Source: Bradyrhizobium nanningense (lineage in GTDB: Bacteria; Pseudomonadota; Alphaproteobacteria; Rhizobiales; Xanthobacteraceae). Taken from it: DNA of 64,000 bases. Each line of letters starts with the position of its first letter. Within the stretch, counting starts at the first letter, position 1. The DNA lies in contig NZ_LBJC01000005.1 of the NCBI RefSeq assembly GCF_004114535.1, forward strand, positions 186,001-250,000, given 5' to 3'. The translations under genes were made by a program, and so were the position numbers. The notes under the pieces are model-generated. The model ran no database searches. It was not told the DNA's origin and saw only the letters and a list, made by a program, of their open reading frames with translations. Below, one piece after another: positions 25,826 through 34,365 of this stretch.

Positions 25826-27091
25826 ATGAGGCGGGTTGTCGTCACTGGTCTCGGCATGGTGTCGCCGCTCGGCTGCGGCGTCGAACCGACCTGGAAACGC
25901 ATCCTCAACGGCGAAAGCGGCGCGCGCCGGATCGAGAGCTTCGATGTCTCCGATCTTCAGACAAAATACGCCTGCACCGTCGTGCGCGGCGACGGCACGA
26001 ACGACACCTTCAATCCCGACAAGTGGATGGAGCCGAAGGACCAGCGCAAGGTCGACGACTTCATCATCTTCGGCATGGCCGCGGCGGGCCAGGCGCTCGA
26101 CGATGCCAACTGGCACCCCGAGTCCGAAGAGGACAAGTGCGCGACCGGAACCATGATCGGATCCGGCATCGGCGGCCTCAGCGGCATCGCCGACACCGCG
26201 ATCCTCCTGAAGGAGCGCGGACCGCGCCGGGTGTCGCCGTTCTTCATTCCCGGCCGGCTGATCAATCTTGCCTCCGGCTATGTCTCGATCGCGCACGGCC
26301 TGAAGGGACCGAACCATTCGGTGGTCACGGCCTGCTCGACCGGCGCGCATGCGGTCGGCGATGCCGCCCGCCTGATCGCGCTGGGCGATGCTGACGTGAT
26401 GGTCGCAGGCGGCGCCGAGTCGCCGATCAGCCGTATCGGTATCGCCGGCTTCAACGCCGCGCGCGCGCTCTCGACCGGCTTCAACGACACGCCCGAGAAG
26501 GCCTCGCGTCCCTACGACAAGGACCGCGACGGCTTCGTGATGGGCGAGGGCGCCGGCGTCCTCGTGCTGGAAGAGCTCGAGCACGCCAGGCGCCGCGGCG
26601 CGAAGATCTATGCCGAGGTGATCGGCTATGGTCTTTCGGGCGATGCCTATCACATTACCTCGCCCTCGCCCGATGGCGATGGCGGCTTCCGCAGCATGTC
26701 GGCGGCGCTCAAGCGCGCTGGCCTCACCGCGTCCGATCTCGACTACATCAACGCGCACGGCACCTCGACACCGCTCGGTGACGAGATCGAGCTCAGCGCC
26801 GTCGAGCGTCTGCTCGGCAATGCCGCCTCCAAGGTCGCGATGTCATCTACGAAATCGTCGACGGGTCATCTGCTCGGCGCGGCCGGTGCGATCGAAGCGA
26901 TCTTCGCCATCCTCGCGATTCGGGATAATGTCGTGCCGCCGACCATCAACCTCGACAATCCGTCGGTGCAGACCGCGATCGACCTCGTGCCGCACATTGC
27001 CAAGAAGCGTGAGGTCAATGTCGCCTTGTCGAACTCGTTTGGTTTTGGCGGTACCAATGCGTCGGTGATCGTCCGGCGCTTGGCCAATTAG
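25826..27091 (+). CDS. fabF: beta-ketoacyl-ACP synthase II
   Basis: 421 residues of the thiolase-like condensing enzyme that elongates acyl-ACP with malonyl-ACP. The active-site Cys is in VTACSTGAHAVGDA, and the two His motifs are INAHGTSTPLGD and GHLLGAAGAIEA; GFGGTNASVI closes the fold. The gene starts with MRRVVVTGLGMVSPLG, the usual N-terminus. A transcript from the acpP promoter or its own promoter would read on into mltG. Confidence 0.98.
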   Translation: MRRVVVTGLGMVSPLGCGVEPTWKRILNGESGARRIESFDVSDLQTKYACTVVRGDGTNDTFNPDKWMEPKDQRKVDDFIIFGMAAAGQALDDANWHPESEEDKCATGTMIGSGIGGLSGIADTAILLKERGPRRVSPFFIPGRLINLASGYVSIAHGLKGPNHSVVTACSTGAHAVGDAARLIALGDADVMVAGGAESPISRIGIAGFNAARALSTGFNDTPEKASRPYDKDRDGFVMGEGAGVLVLEELEHARRRGAKIYAEVIGYGLSGDAYHITSPSPDGDGGFRSMSAALKRAGLTASDLDYINAHGTSTPLGDEIELSAVERLLGNAASKVAMSSTKSSTGHLLGAAGAIEAIFAILAIRDNVVPPTINLDNPSVQTAIDLVPHIAKKREVNVALSNSFGFGGTNASVIVRRLAN

Positions 27092-27214
27092 TTTGCGTTT
27101 GAAACGAATCCACCGTTTTGCCGTATTCGGCGATAGTCATGGAAGTGGGCGTGCATTTGGCTCGGCAAGCGATTGTCGGGCCGCTATTGAACCGGCAGGA
27201 TTCAGGTTGCTTCT

Positions 27215-28489
27215 ATGAGTGAAAGGCCGCCCATTTCGCCCCGGAGCCCACGGGCAGCACTCGAGCCCGAGCAGCTCCCGCCGCCGCCGAAGCGATCGGA
27301 CCGTGCGCGCAATCCCTTCGTGGTCGTCGGCAACGCCATCATCACCCTTCTGCTGATCGCCATGCTCGGCGCCGGCGGCATCTATTATTACGGCCGGCAG
27401 GTGCTCGAGGCGCCCGGGCCGCTCAAGGACGACAAGATCGTCAACATCCCGCAGCGCGCGGGCAAGCGCGACATCGCCGAGACTCTGAATCGGGAAGGCG
27501 TGACCGACGTCAATCCCTGGGTGTTCATCGCCAGTGTCGCCGCGCTGAAGGCGAGTTCGGACCTCAAGCCGGGTGAATATGCGTTCCAGAAGAACGCTTC
27601 GCTCCGCGACGTCATCGCCACCATCGTCGAGGGCAAGGTGGTACAGCACGCCGTCACGATTCCGGAAGGCCTGACCTCCGAGCAGATCGTGGCGCGCCTG
27701 TCCGATAACGACATCTTCACCGGCAGCGTGCGCGAGCTGCCGCGTGAGGGCACGCTGCTGCCGGAGACCTACAAATTCCCGCGCGGTACGCCGCGCGAAC
27801 AGGTGATCCAGCGCATGCAGCAGGCGCACAAGCGCGTGCTCGCCGAGATCTGGGAGCGCCGCAGTCAGGACATCCCGGTCAAGACGGCGGAGCAGCTGGT
27901 GACGCTGGCCTCGATCGTGGAAAAGGAGACCGGCAAGCCCGACGAGCGCAGCCGCGTCGCCGCGGTGTTCGTCAATCGCCTGAAGCAGCGGATCAAGCTG
28001 CAATCCGATCCGACCATCATCTATGGCCTCGTCGGCGGCAAGGGCACGCTGGGGCGCCCGATCAAGCGCAGCGAGATCACGCAGCCTTCGCCGTACAACA
28101 CCTATGTGATCGAGGGCCTGCCGCCGGGCCCGATCTCCAACCCCGGCCGTGCCTCGCTGGAGGCCGCCGCCAATCCGGCCCGCACCCGCGACCTCTATTT
28201 CGTCGCCGACGGCACCGGCGGGCACGCCTTCACGGAAACCTACGACGCGCACCAGAAGAATGTCGCCAAGCTGCGCGCGATGGAAAAGCAGATCCAGAAC
28301 GACACGGTCGAGCCGGCCGAGGATGCGCCGCCGCCGGCTGCCGCCGCGCCCGGGGCCGCCGATACGCCGACCGCGACCACGCCGGCGCGGCCCAACCAGC
28401 AGAAAAAGCCGCCGGCGGCACGCCCCGCAGCTCCGCCACCTGCGCGGCAGGGCGCGGTGCAGCCCTCGCCGCCGGTGGTCCAGCGCTAG
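27215..28489 (+). CDS. mltG: endolytic murein transglycosylase MltG
   Basis: A 424-residue YceG/MltG protein that cuts nascent glycan strands and sets their length. One membrane helix near residues 38-60 (NAIITLLLIAMLGAGGIYYY) anchors it; the periplasmic catalytic domain has LASIVEKETGKPDERSRVAA with the catalytic Glu, LQSDPTIIYGL and SPYNTYVIEGLPPGPISNPG. The last 65 or so residues after KNVAKLRAMEKQ form a Pro/Ala-rich low-complexity tail in the periplasm. Its position after fabF is common in alphaproteobacteria. Confidence 0.95.
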   Translation: MSERPPISPRSPRAALEPEQLPPPPKRSDRARNPFVVVGNAIITLLLIAMLGAGGIYYYGRQVLEAPGPLKDDKIVNIPQRAGKRDIAETLNREGVTDVNPWVFIASVAALKASSDLKPGEYAFQKNASLRDVIATIVEGKVVQHAVTIPEGLTSEQIVARLSDNDIFTGSVRELPREGTLLPETYKFPRGTPREQVIQRMQQAHKRVLAEIWERRSQDIPVKTAEQLVTLASIVEKETGKPDERSRVAAVFVNRLKQRIKLQSDPTIIYGLVGGKGTLGRPIKRSEITQPSPYNTYVIEGLPPGPISNPGRASLEAAANPARTRDLYFVADGTGGHAFTETYDAHQKNVAKLRAMEKQIQNDTVEPAEDAPPPAAAAPGAADTPTATTPARPNQQKKPPAARPAAPPPARQGAVQPSPPVVQR

Positions 28490-28603
28490 TGCGTTGCAGA
28501 CCTGCCTGCGGGACTTTGCGGATTCCACTTTCCTGCAAAATAGTCTTAAGATTCGCGTGGCTTGATGCCTCGCGAATCCCGTGTTTCTGGAGAACTTGAC
28601 CTG

Positions 28604-29491
28604 ATGGCGCTGTCGTCCATGACCGGCTTTGCTCGAAGCCACGGCGCAAGCGGGCCGTACACGTTCGAATGGGAATTGAAGTCGGTCAACGCCAAAGGCT
28701 TTGACCTCAGGGTGCGGCTGCCGCAGGGCTTCGACGAGCTCGAGGCGCACGCCAAGAAGCGCGCCGGGGAGCTTTTGTCGCGCGGGACGGTCTACGCCAA
28801 TCTCACCGTCAAGCGCGCCAACGCCGCCGCAACGGTTCGCGTCAACGAGGACGTGCTCAACGCCGTCCTGAAGGCCGCCGCCATGATCGCCGGCAAGGTC
28901 GACGCGGTTGCCCCGAGCATCGACGGCCTGCTCGCGATCAAGGGTGTGGTCGAGGTCGCCGAGCCCGAGGGTGACGAGGAGGAGGACAAGGCGGCGCGCG
29001 CTGCTGCCGCCGCGGCCTTCGACAAGGCGCTCGACGAGCTCGTTGCGATGCGCAAGCGCGAGGGCACGTCGCTCGGGCAGATCCTGACGCAGCGCGTCGA
29101 CGAGATCGAGCAGCTGGCCAGGAGGGCGGAAGCCGCGCCCGGCCGCAAGCCGGAGGCGATCAAGGCCCGGCTCGCCGAGCAGATCGCTGCATTGCTCGAC
29201 ACCTCCGACCGCTTCGATTCCGACCGCCTGATGCAGGAGGCGATCCTGATCGCGACCAAGGCCGACATCCGCGAGGAGCTCGACCGCATCGCATCCCACA
29301 TCGCGCAGGCGCGTGAGCTGATCGGCAAGGGCGGCCCGATCGGCCGCAAGCTCGATTTCCTGGCGCAGGAGTTTCACCGCGAGGTCAACACCTGCTGCTC
29401 GAAGTCGAACGACATCGAGCTGACCAATACGGGGCTGGCCATGAAAAACGTGGTCGAGCAGTTCCGCGAGCAGGTCCAGAATCTGGAGTGA
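28604..29491 (+). CDS. yicC: YicC family endoribonuclease-like protein
   Basis: 295 residues beginning ALSSMTGFARS after Met, the family signature MTGFAR; GWELKSVNxR-type sequence appears as WELKSVNAKGFDLRVRLP, and the C-terminal DUF1732 domain has GRKLDFLAQEFHREVNT and SKSNDIELTNTGLAMKN. YicC proteins have recently been linked to RNA cleavage and small-RNA decay in E. coli (from memory). The start used has GGAGA at good spacing; a 14-codon upstream extension is unlikely. The gmk start follows 3 bases after its stop, as in most bacteria. Confidence 0.93.
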   Translation: MALSSMTGFARSHGASGPYTFEWELKSVNAKGFDLRVRLPQGFDELEAHAKKRAGELLSRGTVYANLTVKRANAAATVRVNEDVLNAVLKAAAMIAGKVDAVAPSIDGLLAIKGVVEVAEPEGDEEEDKAARAAAAAAFDKALDELVAMRKREGTSLGQILTQRVDEIEQLARRAEAAPGRKPEAIKARLAEQIAALLDTSDRFDSDRLMQEAILIATKADIREELDRIASHIAQARELIGKGGPIGRKLDFLAQEFHREVNTCCSKSNDIELTNTGLAMKNVVEQFREQVQNLE

Positions 29492-29494
29492 TCG

Positions 29495-30154
29495 ATGACG
29501 GCGGGCGGTCACGGAACTGACGGTGTCGAGCGGCGCGGACTGATGTTCGTGCTGTCCTCGCCCTCGGGCGCGGGCAAGACGACGCTGTCGCGTCTGTTGA
29601 TCGAGCGGATGTCCGGCCTGAAAATGTCGGTCTCGGCGACCACGCGGCCGATGCGGCCGGGCGAGGTCAACGGCAAGGACTACACGTTCGTCGACAAGCT
29701 CACGTTCGACGCGATGGTGAAAGCCGACGAGCTGCTGGAATGGGCGACGGTGTTCGACAACAGCTACGGCACGCCGCGTGGCCCCGTCGAGGCGGCGCTG
29801 TCAGCGGGCCAGGATGTGCTGTTCGACATCGACTGGCAGGGCACGCAGCAATTGAAGCAGAAGGCGCGCGCCGACGTCGTCAGCGTCTTCATCCTGCCGC
29901 CCTCGGCGGCCGATCTCGAAAAGCGTCTGCATTCGCGCGCGCAGGATTCCGACGAGGTGATCCGCAAGCGGATGAGCCGCGCCAGCCACGAGATGAGCCA
30001 CTGGGCCGAGTACGACTACATCGTCATCAACCACGATGTCGATGAGGCCTTCGCCGAGGTGCAGTCGATCCTGAAGGCCGAGCGCCTCAAGCGCGAGCGG
30101 CGGATTGGCCTCGTTGGTTTCGTGCGAGGTTTACAAGGGCAGCTTCAGGGCTAG
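29495..30154 (+). CDS. gmk: guanylate kinase
   Basis: Phosphorylates GMP to GDP with ATP. The P-loop SSPSGAGKTTLSRLL is at residues 21-35; TTRPMRPGEVNGKDY binds GMP, and FDIDWQGTQQLK follows. At 219 residues it is slightly longer than E. coli Gmk owing to a 14-residue leader. GGAGTG precedes the ATG. Its last 68 bases are overlapped on the opposite strand by the 3' end of the next gene, a sizeable convergent overlap. Confidence 0.97.
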   Translation: MTAGGHGTDGVERRGLMFVLSSPSGAGKTTLSRLLIERMSGLKMSVSATTRPMRPGEVNGKDYTFVDKLTFDAMVKADELLEWATVFDNSYGTPRGPVEAALSAGQDVLFDIDWQGTQQLKQKARADVVSVFILPPSAADLEKRLHSRAQDSDEVIRKRMSRASHEMSHWAEYDYIVINHDVDEAFAEVQSILKAERLKRERRIGLVGFVRGLQGQLQG

Positions 30155-31286
30155 GCTCTCGCAGCCGCGGCCCTTGCTTCGCCAGCCGTTCCAGCATGGC
30201 GGTGATCACGTCGACGTCGACGGCATCCTCGGTCTGCACATCTTCAGCGCGATCGATCTCGTCGCGAGCAGCGGGCTTTTTGTCATCGATCTCCTTGGCC
30301 GCGAGGCGTAGGGGCGATGGCCCGATCTCGAACTCGCCGTTGAATATGTCGGCCTTGTCGAGCTCTGCGGCCTTGTTGCGAATGGAGGAGGATTGGGCCG
30401 CGATAATGCCGATCTCCTTGGTGAATGCGGCGAGTTGCGCGGTCTGCGGCCGTGCCTCGTCGAAGTCGACCGGCCTCGGCTGCGGGCGCGGCGTGACGGC
30501 CGGCGTCGCACCGAGCCAGGGCGCGCGGCTTCCGGCATGGTCTTGCGGCGCCCAATCGTCCCAATGCCCGCGGCGGTCGGCGGCCTGGACGCGGACGCGT
30601 CCGCCGGCGAAGCGGTAGATGAGGCTGGCGAGGATCCCTGCGAGCGCCAGCGCGCCGCCGATCACGAGCAGCAGCATCTGCACCGAGCCGGCCGGCTTGT
30701 CGGTCGTGCCCTCTGCTGCGGCGGGCGGGAGTAGGGCAGGGGATTTCGACGGCTTTGCGTTCGGCTGCGCGGCTGCTGCGACCATGGTCGGCGCGGGCTG
30801 CGGCGCTTGCGCGGCAGATGCGGTGGAGACATCGGGCCACGCCGTGTCGGCGACAGGTTGCTGCGCGCTGCTACCAACCTGGTCCGCAGGTTGCTGTGCC
30901 GGCGTTGCTGCGGCCGGCGTTGCGTTCGGCTCCTTGGGAGTTGCTCCCCTGCGCGGACCCACATATTCGGCGCGCGCGTCCTGCACGGTCTGCTGCGGCG
31001 AAGCTGTTGAATCCGGTGGCGTGTCCGCCGTGGCCTGCACGGCCTTAGCGCTGTCTTTGTCTCCGGCGGCCCGGAGATACCAGCACTGCCGTTTGGTCGT
31101 GCGTTCGAGGCGATAGTGCCAGTGCTGCCCCTGCGGCGCGGCGCCCTTCGGCGAGGCCAGGCAGTCGGCGGCCGCGTTGGCGGTGCTCGATGCGCTCGGC
31201 GCGTTCTGCGACACGGCGGCCAGTGGCGCGCCGGCAATGATGCTGCCGACCAGCGCGGATACGAATTTTGCGGTGCGGTTGCCCAT
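30087..31286 (-). CDS. membrane-anchored low-complexity hypothetical protein
   Basis: 399 residues, unrecognised. A signal-like N-terminus (AKFVSALVGSIIAGAPLAAV) is followed by a short ordered patch with CLASPKG and WHYRLERTTKRQCWYLRAAG, which looks like a small Trp/Cys domain, then about 110 Pro/Ala/Gln-rich residues, a single membrane helix near 205-228 (MLLLVIGGALALAGILASLI), and a charged cytoplasmic tail ending VITAMLERLAKQGPRLREPS. GGGAG precedes the ATG. The convergent overlap with gmk is 68 bases. A periplasmic sensor/scaffold is conceivable, but no function is claimed. Confidence 0.75.
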   Translation of the reverse strand: MGNRTAKFVSALVGSIIAGAPLAAVSQNAPSASSTANAAADCLASPKGAAPQGQHWHYRLERTTKRQCWYLRAAGDKDSAKAVQATADTPPDSTASPQQTVQDARAEYVGPRRGATPKEPNATPAAATPAQQPADQVGSSAQQPVADTAWPDVSTASAAQAPQPAPTMVAAAAQPNAKPSKSPALLPPAAAEGTTDKPAGSVQMLLLVIGGALALAGILASLIYRFAGGRVRVQAADRRGHWDDWAPQDHAGSRAPWLGATPAVTPRPQPRPVDFDEARPQTAQLAAFTKEIGIIAAQSSSIRNKAAELDKADIFNGEFEIGPSPLRLAAKEIDDKKPAARDEIDRAEDVQTEDAVDVDVITAMLERLAKQGPRLREPSPEAALVNLARNQRGQSAARA

Positions 31287-31439
31287 CCTGGTCTCCCGGT
31301 TACGCGTGACGCAACTCTAACCAGCCCTTTGTCATCAAAGACTTGGGTGGCAATGAGCCGCAAATCCGGAGAGGATGTGGCTTGAATCGGGCCTGCGGGA
31401 TGTTTGTTCCGCAGTGAGGAGGGTGTTTTCGTGGCGCTC

Positions 31440-32075
31440 TGGCTAGGCGGAGAGTTGGGTTCCGAAGAAGCTTTCGCATGAGGGTTCCGACGTCCTCGCG
31501 CCGATGATCTGACCGGACAGCGGCCGCGGCCGTGCAGTCTCGCGGCGCGTTCCGCCCGAGCTTTGCAGTTTCGTTCGCACCCAATGAAAGCCAAAGGGCG
31601 CAGGGAAGGCCGGGTGCCGGCGGCACCCGCAAGTCCGTGCGCGACAGAAAATGCACACGGGGTGGACCACAGGTGATGCCGGCTCCCGGCCTTCCCTGCG
31701 CGGATGGTTTTAACGGTGTCCTTCGTGCTCTCCTCGGGGAGCGATGCACTATTGCCCCCGTCGCCTTTGCGGATGATCGATGCGCGCACCCGGTCGGGCC
31801 GCCGCATCACCGCTGAGACTTGACGCACAGACCCCGGGCGTCAGGACCACACGACTTCTCCGTCCGCGGACGATCCCGCCGAAACACCTGAAGGCTTGCG
31901 TGTGCTCGCTTCCAGGCATCAACGAAACCGCTGTGACCGCGCCGGGTCGTATCGCGCCGCCTGAAGACTCACGGTTGCCCGCCCTGTCGTCACGCATGCC
32001 GCGCCGGCGCTACCGCGTCCACCGCAACCCGGCCCGCATCTCGTGACGATCGCGAAGCGCCCCTTTGGCAGGGGC
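31440..32075. repeat. large composite dispersed repeat, non-coding
   Basis: About 600 bases with no credible gene. A perfect 17-base inverted repeat, GCGCAGGGAAGGCCGGG at 31598 and its complement at 31684, encloses a 69-base loop with a further GGTGCCGGCGGCACC hairpin; GCCCCTTTGGCAGGGGC closes the region. Translations in several frames give the Arg/Pro/Ser-rich products I remember as widely mis-annotated in Bradyrhizobium, which supports a repeat family. The 31287-31440 stretch before it holds nothing assigned apart from the hypothetical gene's promoter. Confidence 0.6.
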
Positions 32076-32193
32076 CGGGATAGGCGGCTGTATGCCACAA
32101 ATCCGAAATTCGGGAAAGCGGAATATTTTTGAGGAGGTGACTTGACCAGCGTGTTTTGCCCGACGCCTCGCGAACGGCCGCCTCGATCTCCGC

Positions 32194-32305
32194 CCGTCAT
32201 TCCGGGGCGCCCCGAAAGGGCGAACCCGGAATCCATCGTATGGCACGATGCGCGGCCCGATGGATTCCGGGCCTGCGTGCTTGCGTACGCATCCCGGAAT
32301 GACGG
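32194..32305. repeat. GTCATTCCGGG dispersed repeat (copy 2)
   Basis: Perfect 13-base arms CCGTCATTCCGGG / CCCGGAATGACGG. Inner parts include GAACCCGGAATCCATCG and GATGGATTCCGGG, also complementary. It shares the outer arms and the AACCCGGAAT core with the copy near 18,600 but differs inside, as expected for a modular repeat family. Confidence 0.8.
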
Positions 32306-32326
32306 TGGATGCGGTCACAGTTCATT

Positions 32327-32497
32327 TCAGCGGCAGGACAAATCCGCGGTCGCTTCGTGCTCGGCGACCTCAGGGACGAAGCTCAGCCGCTGGCAATAGA
32401 TCGGGAAGTCGCGTGCTTCCTCGCCGCTGGCCGGAAGCCAGTCGCGATAAAGGTAGAGCGCGGCGGGCTCCAGATTGTCGGTGTTGCCGACGCCGCG
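32327..32497 (-). pseudogene. remnant of a GyrI-like/AraC-type effector-binding domain
   Basis: The minus strand reads, up to a stop, NLEPAALYLYRDWLPASGEE, then ARDFPIYCQRLSF and a short degraded end (ATADLSCR). The LYxxWLPxSGEExRDFP pattern is typical of the last 50 residues of GyrI-like effector-binding domains, found alone or behind AraC helix-turn-helix domains. No start codon or upstream part exists: the frame runs into a stop at the end of the neighbouring Crp/Fnr gene. It is best read as a 3' fragment left by deletion. Confidence 0.55.
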
Positions 32498-32498
32498 C

Positions 32499-33200
32499 TC
32501 AGCTCAGATAGTCCGGCGCGAAATCCGCAAGCTTGCGCAGCTCATCGGGTTGCAGCAGCCCGATCTCGCTGCCCTCCCAGGCGATCAATCCACGATGTCT
32601 CAGCTCCTGGATGGTACGGTTGACGTGAACGATCGAGAGTCCGCAGGCATCTGCAACGTGCCGCTGCGTCATCGGCATCTGGAAGCAGCCATCCGTGACG
32701 AGGCCGACCACCTCCAGCCTTGCGGCGAGCTCGCAGATGAGGTGCGCGACCTTGGGCAAGGCCGTCTGCGCGCCGAGGCGGGCGATCCATTGTCGCGAGA
32801 TCGCCGTATCGATCAGCGTCTCGCGCCAGAACGCGCGCGTCAAATGGATCGAGCCGCCGAGAAGCTGCCTGAGCTGGCTGTGCGCGACAGTGCCGACGAT
32901 GGTCGGTCCGAGGCCGACGAGGTCGGCATCCATCGGCGAGACCAGCAGCGTGTGCAGGCAGGGCATGTCGCCGGGAACGTGGAACGCGAGGATCCGGCTG
33001 CGGTCGCCGACGATACGGGCCTGGTAGAGGAAGCCGTGCACGACGAAGACGCAGCGCGATACGGCCTCACCCTGGCGCAGCACGATCTCGCCGTCGGCGA
33101 CCTGGCGCAGCGTGGAGGGCAGGGCGGCGATCTGTCGGCGTTCGTCCTCGGACAGGGCTTCGATGGTCTGCAGACGCGCGATGAACTTCGGATGCGGCAT
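32499..33200 (-). CDS. Crp/Fnr family regulator (first of three)
   Basis: 233 residues: a cyclic-nucleotide-binding-like beta barrel (about 20-130, GEIVLRQGEAVSRCVFVVHG and GDMPCLHTLLVSPMDADLVG) and a C-terminal winged helix-turn-helix (MTQRHVADACGLSIVHVNRT). There is no N-terminal Cys cluster for Fe-S, and the cAMP-binding Arg-Ser signature is not evident, so the effector is unknown. The WRETLIDTAI...AHLICEL region closely matches the divergent neighbour downstream, indicating paralogues. Start ATG opens MPHPKFIARL. Confidence 0.9.
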   Translation of the reverse strand: MPHPKFIARLQTIEALSEDERRQIAALPSTLRQVADGEIVLRQGEAVSRCVFVVHGFLYQARIVGDRSRILAFHVPGDMPCLHTLLVSPMDADLVGLGPTIVGTVAHSQLRQLLGGSIHLTRAFWRETLIDTAISRQWIARLGAQTALPKVAHLICELAARLEVVGLVTDGCFQMPMTQRHVADACGLSIVHVNRTIQELRHRGLIAWEGSEIGLLQPDELRKLADFAPDYLS

Positions 33201-33217
33201 GAGCCTCGCGTGCTGCT

Positions 33218-33457
33218 TCAGTCGTCGCGCGGCACCGACGCCTCGACGAAGCGCCGCGAGAGTTTTGCGATTGTCCAGTCGGAGACCGGCGCAGAGCGGA
33301 ACTCGCGAATGGCGCGGGCGAGCTCCTGATCGGACATCGGCCGGACCGGCTCCTTCAGCGTGCCCGCGCGCAAGGCATCGCTGATGCTGTCGAAGTGCTC
33401 GCTCGTATCCGGCCTGAACAGGCTGCGGATGCGGTCCAGGATCGTCGTAGGGCTCAT
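33218..33457 (-). CDS. hypothetical 79-residue protein
   Basis: A short frame starting MSPTTILDRIRSLFRPDTSE, with an amphipathic C-terminal half (LARAIREFRSAPVSDWTIAK). No domain is recognised. A longer in-frame start adds 24 residues, but neither start has a clear ribosome site. It lies 17 bases upstream of the Crp/Fnr gene on the same strand, so it may be co-transcribed with it. Function unknown. Confidence 0.5.
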   Translation of the reverse strand: MSPTTILDRIRSLFRPDTSEHFDSISDALRAGTLKEPVRPMSDQELARAIREFRSAPVSDWTIAKLSRRFVEASVPRDD

Positions 33458-33614
33458 GAAGGGACGGCTCGGCTCGTCGTCGAGGTGACGGGTTGGATGC
33501 GACCGGTACGATCGCAGATCGGTTAGCAACCTGTGCTATCGAGACGCGTTCTAGTCCGCTGAACCCAAGCCGGACGTATCATTTGATAGAACCGGCGCGA
33601 TTTTTGGCGGCCTC

Positions 33615-34352
33615 ATGGAAAGAGCCCACGACGTGCTGATCCGGAACTTGTGCGAGCACACCGCGCTCGCAGAGGAGGATCTTGCCGAGATCCGCGCGCT
33701 GACCTTCACGCTGCGCGATTTCGAGTCGAACGAGGATTTCATCCGGCAGGGCGACAAACCCGAACATTCGGCGCTGGTCGTCTCGGGCATGGTCGCGCGC
33801 TACCATCTGCTCGGCAGCGGCGGCCGACAATATCTCGCGTTCCACATCACCGGCGACCTGCCGGACGCGCAGGGCCTGTTCATCGACCAGATGGACCACG
33901 GATTGAGCGCGCTGGGGCCCGCCTCGGTCGCCTTCGTCCCGCATCGCGAATTGTTCATCGCGTTCCGGCGGCGGCCAAACTTTGGGATGGCCGTCTGGCG
34001 CGAGACGCTGCTCGATGCCGCGATCTTTCGCGAAGCCATCACCAACAACAGCGCCCGGCCGATGCAGGCGCGCATGGCGCACCTGTTCTGCGAGCTGTTC
34101 TACCGCGCCCGCGCCGCGCAGCTCGTCCGCGGCAATCGCTGCCCCTTGCCGATCAGCCTGGCGCAGCTCGGCGAGACGCTGGGCATGGCGATCGCGACCG
34201 TGAACCGGACGCTCGGCGAGCTCAGGCGCAGCGGAGCCATGGATCTGCGCGAGGGCGAACTGATCGTGCTGAAATGGCGCGACTTGCAACGGCTCGGCGA
34301 TTTCAGCCCGGCCTATCTGCACCAGAAACGGCAGTCGCCGCCGCGTGCGTGA
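33615..34352 (+). CDS. Crp/Fnr family regulator (second of three)
   Basis: 245 residues with the same two-domain layout: an N-terminal effector barrel (EDFIRQGDKPEHSALVVSGM, GDLPDAQGLFIDQMDHGLSA) and a C-terminal helix-turn-helix (ISLAQLGETLGMAIATVNRT). It shares WRETLLDAAIFREAI and MAHLFCEL with the first regulator, to which it is divergent, so the two look like diverged duplicates. Only one N-terminal Cys is present, so an FNR-type Fe-S sensor is unlikely. No strong ribosome site is visible before the ATG. Confidence 0.9.
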   Translation: MERAHDVLIRNLCEHTALAEEDLAEIRALTFTLRDFESNEDFIRQGDKPEHSALVVSGMVARYHLLGSGGRQYLAFHITGDLPDAQGLFIDQMDHGLSALGPASVAFVPHRELFIAFRRRPNFGMAVWRETLLDAAIFREAITNNSARPMQARMAHLFCELFYRARAAQLVRGNRCPLPISLAQLGETLGMAIATVNRTLGELRRSGAMDLREGELIVLKWRDLQRLGDFSPAYLHQKRQSPPRA

Positions 34353-34365
34353 GACCGCCGGCGTG

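Noticed and set aside
27137..29512. A minus-strand frame of about 790 codons opposite mltG, yicC and the start of gmk
   Set aside because: Antisense shadow of three conserved genes; composition typical of reverse-frame artefacts and no start signal.
30662..31828. A minus-strand frame of about 390 codons running from the repeat region into the low-complexity membrane protein gene
   Set aside because: Its first part is repeat DNA and the rest is another frame of a better-supported gene; Pro/Arg/Ser-rich nonsense composition.
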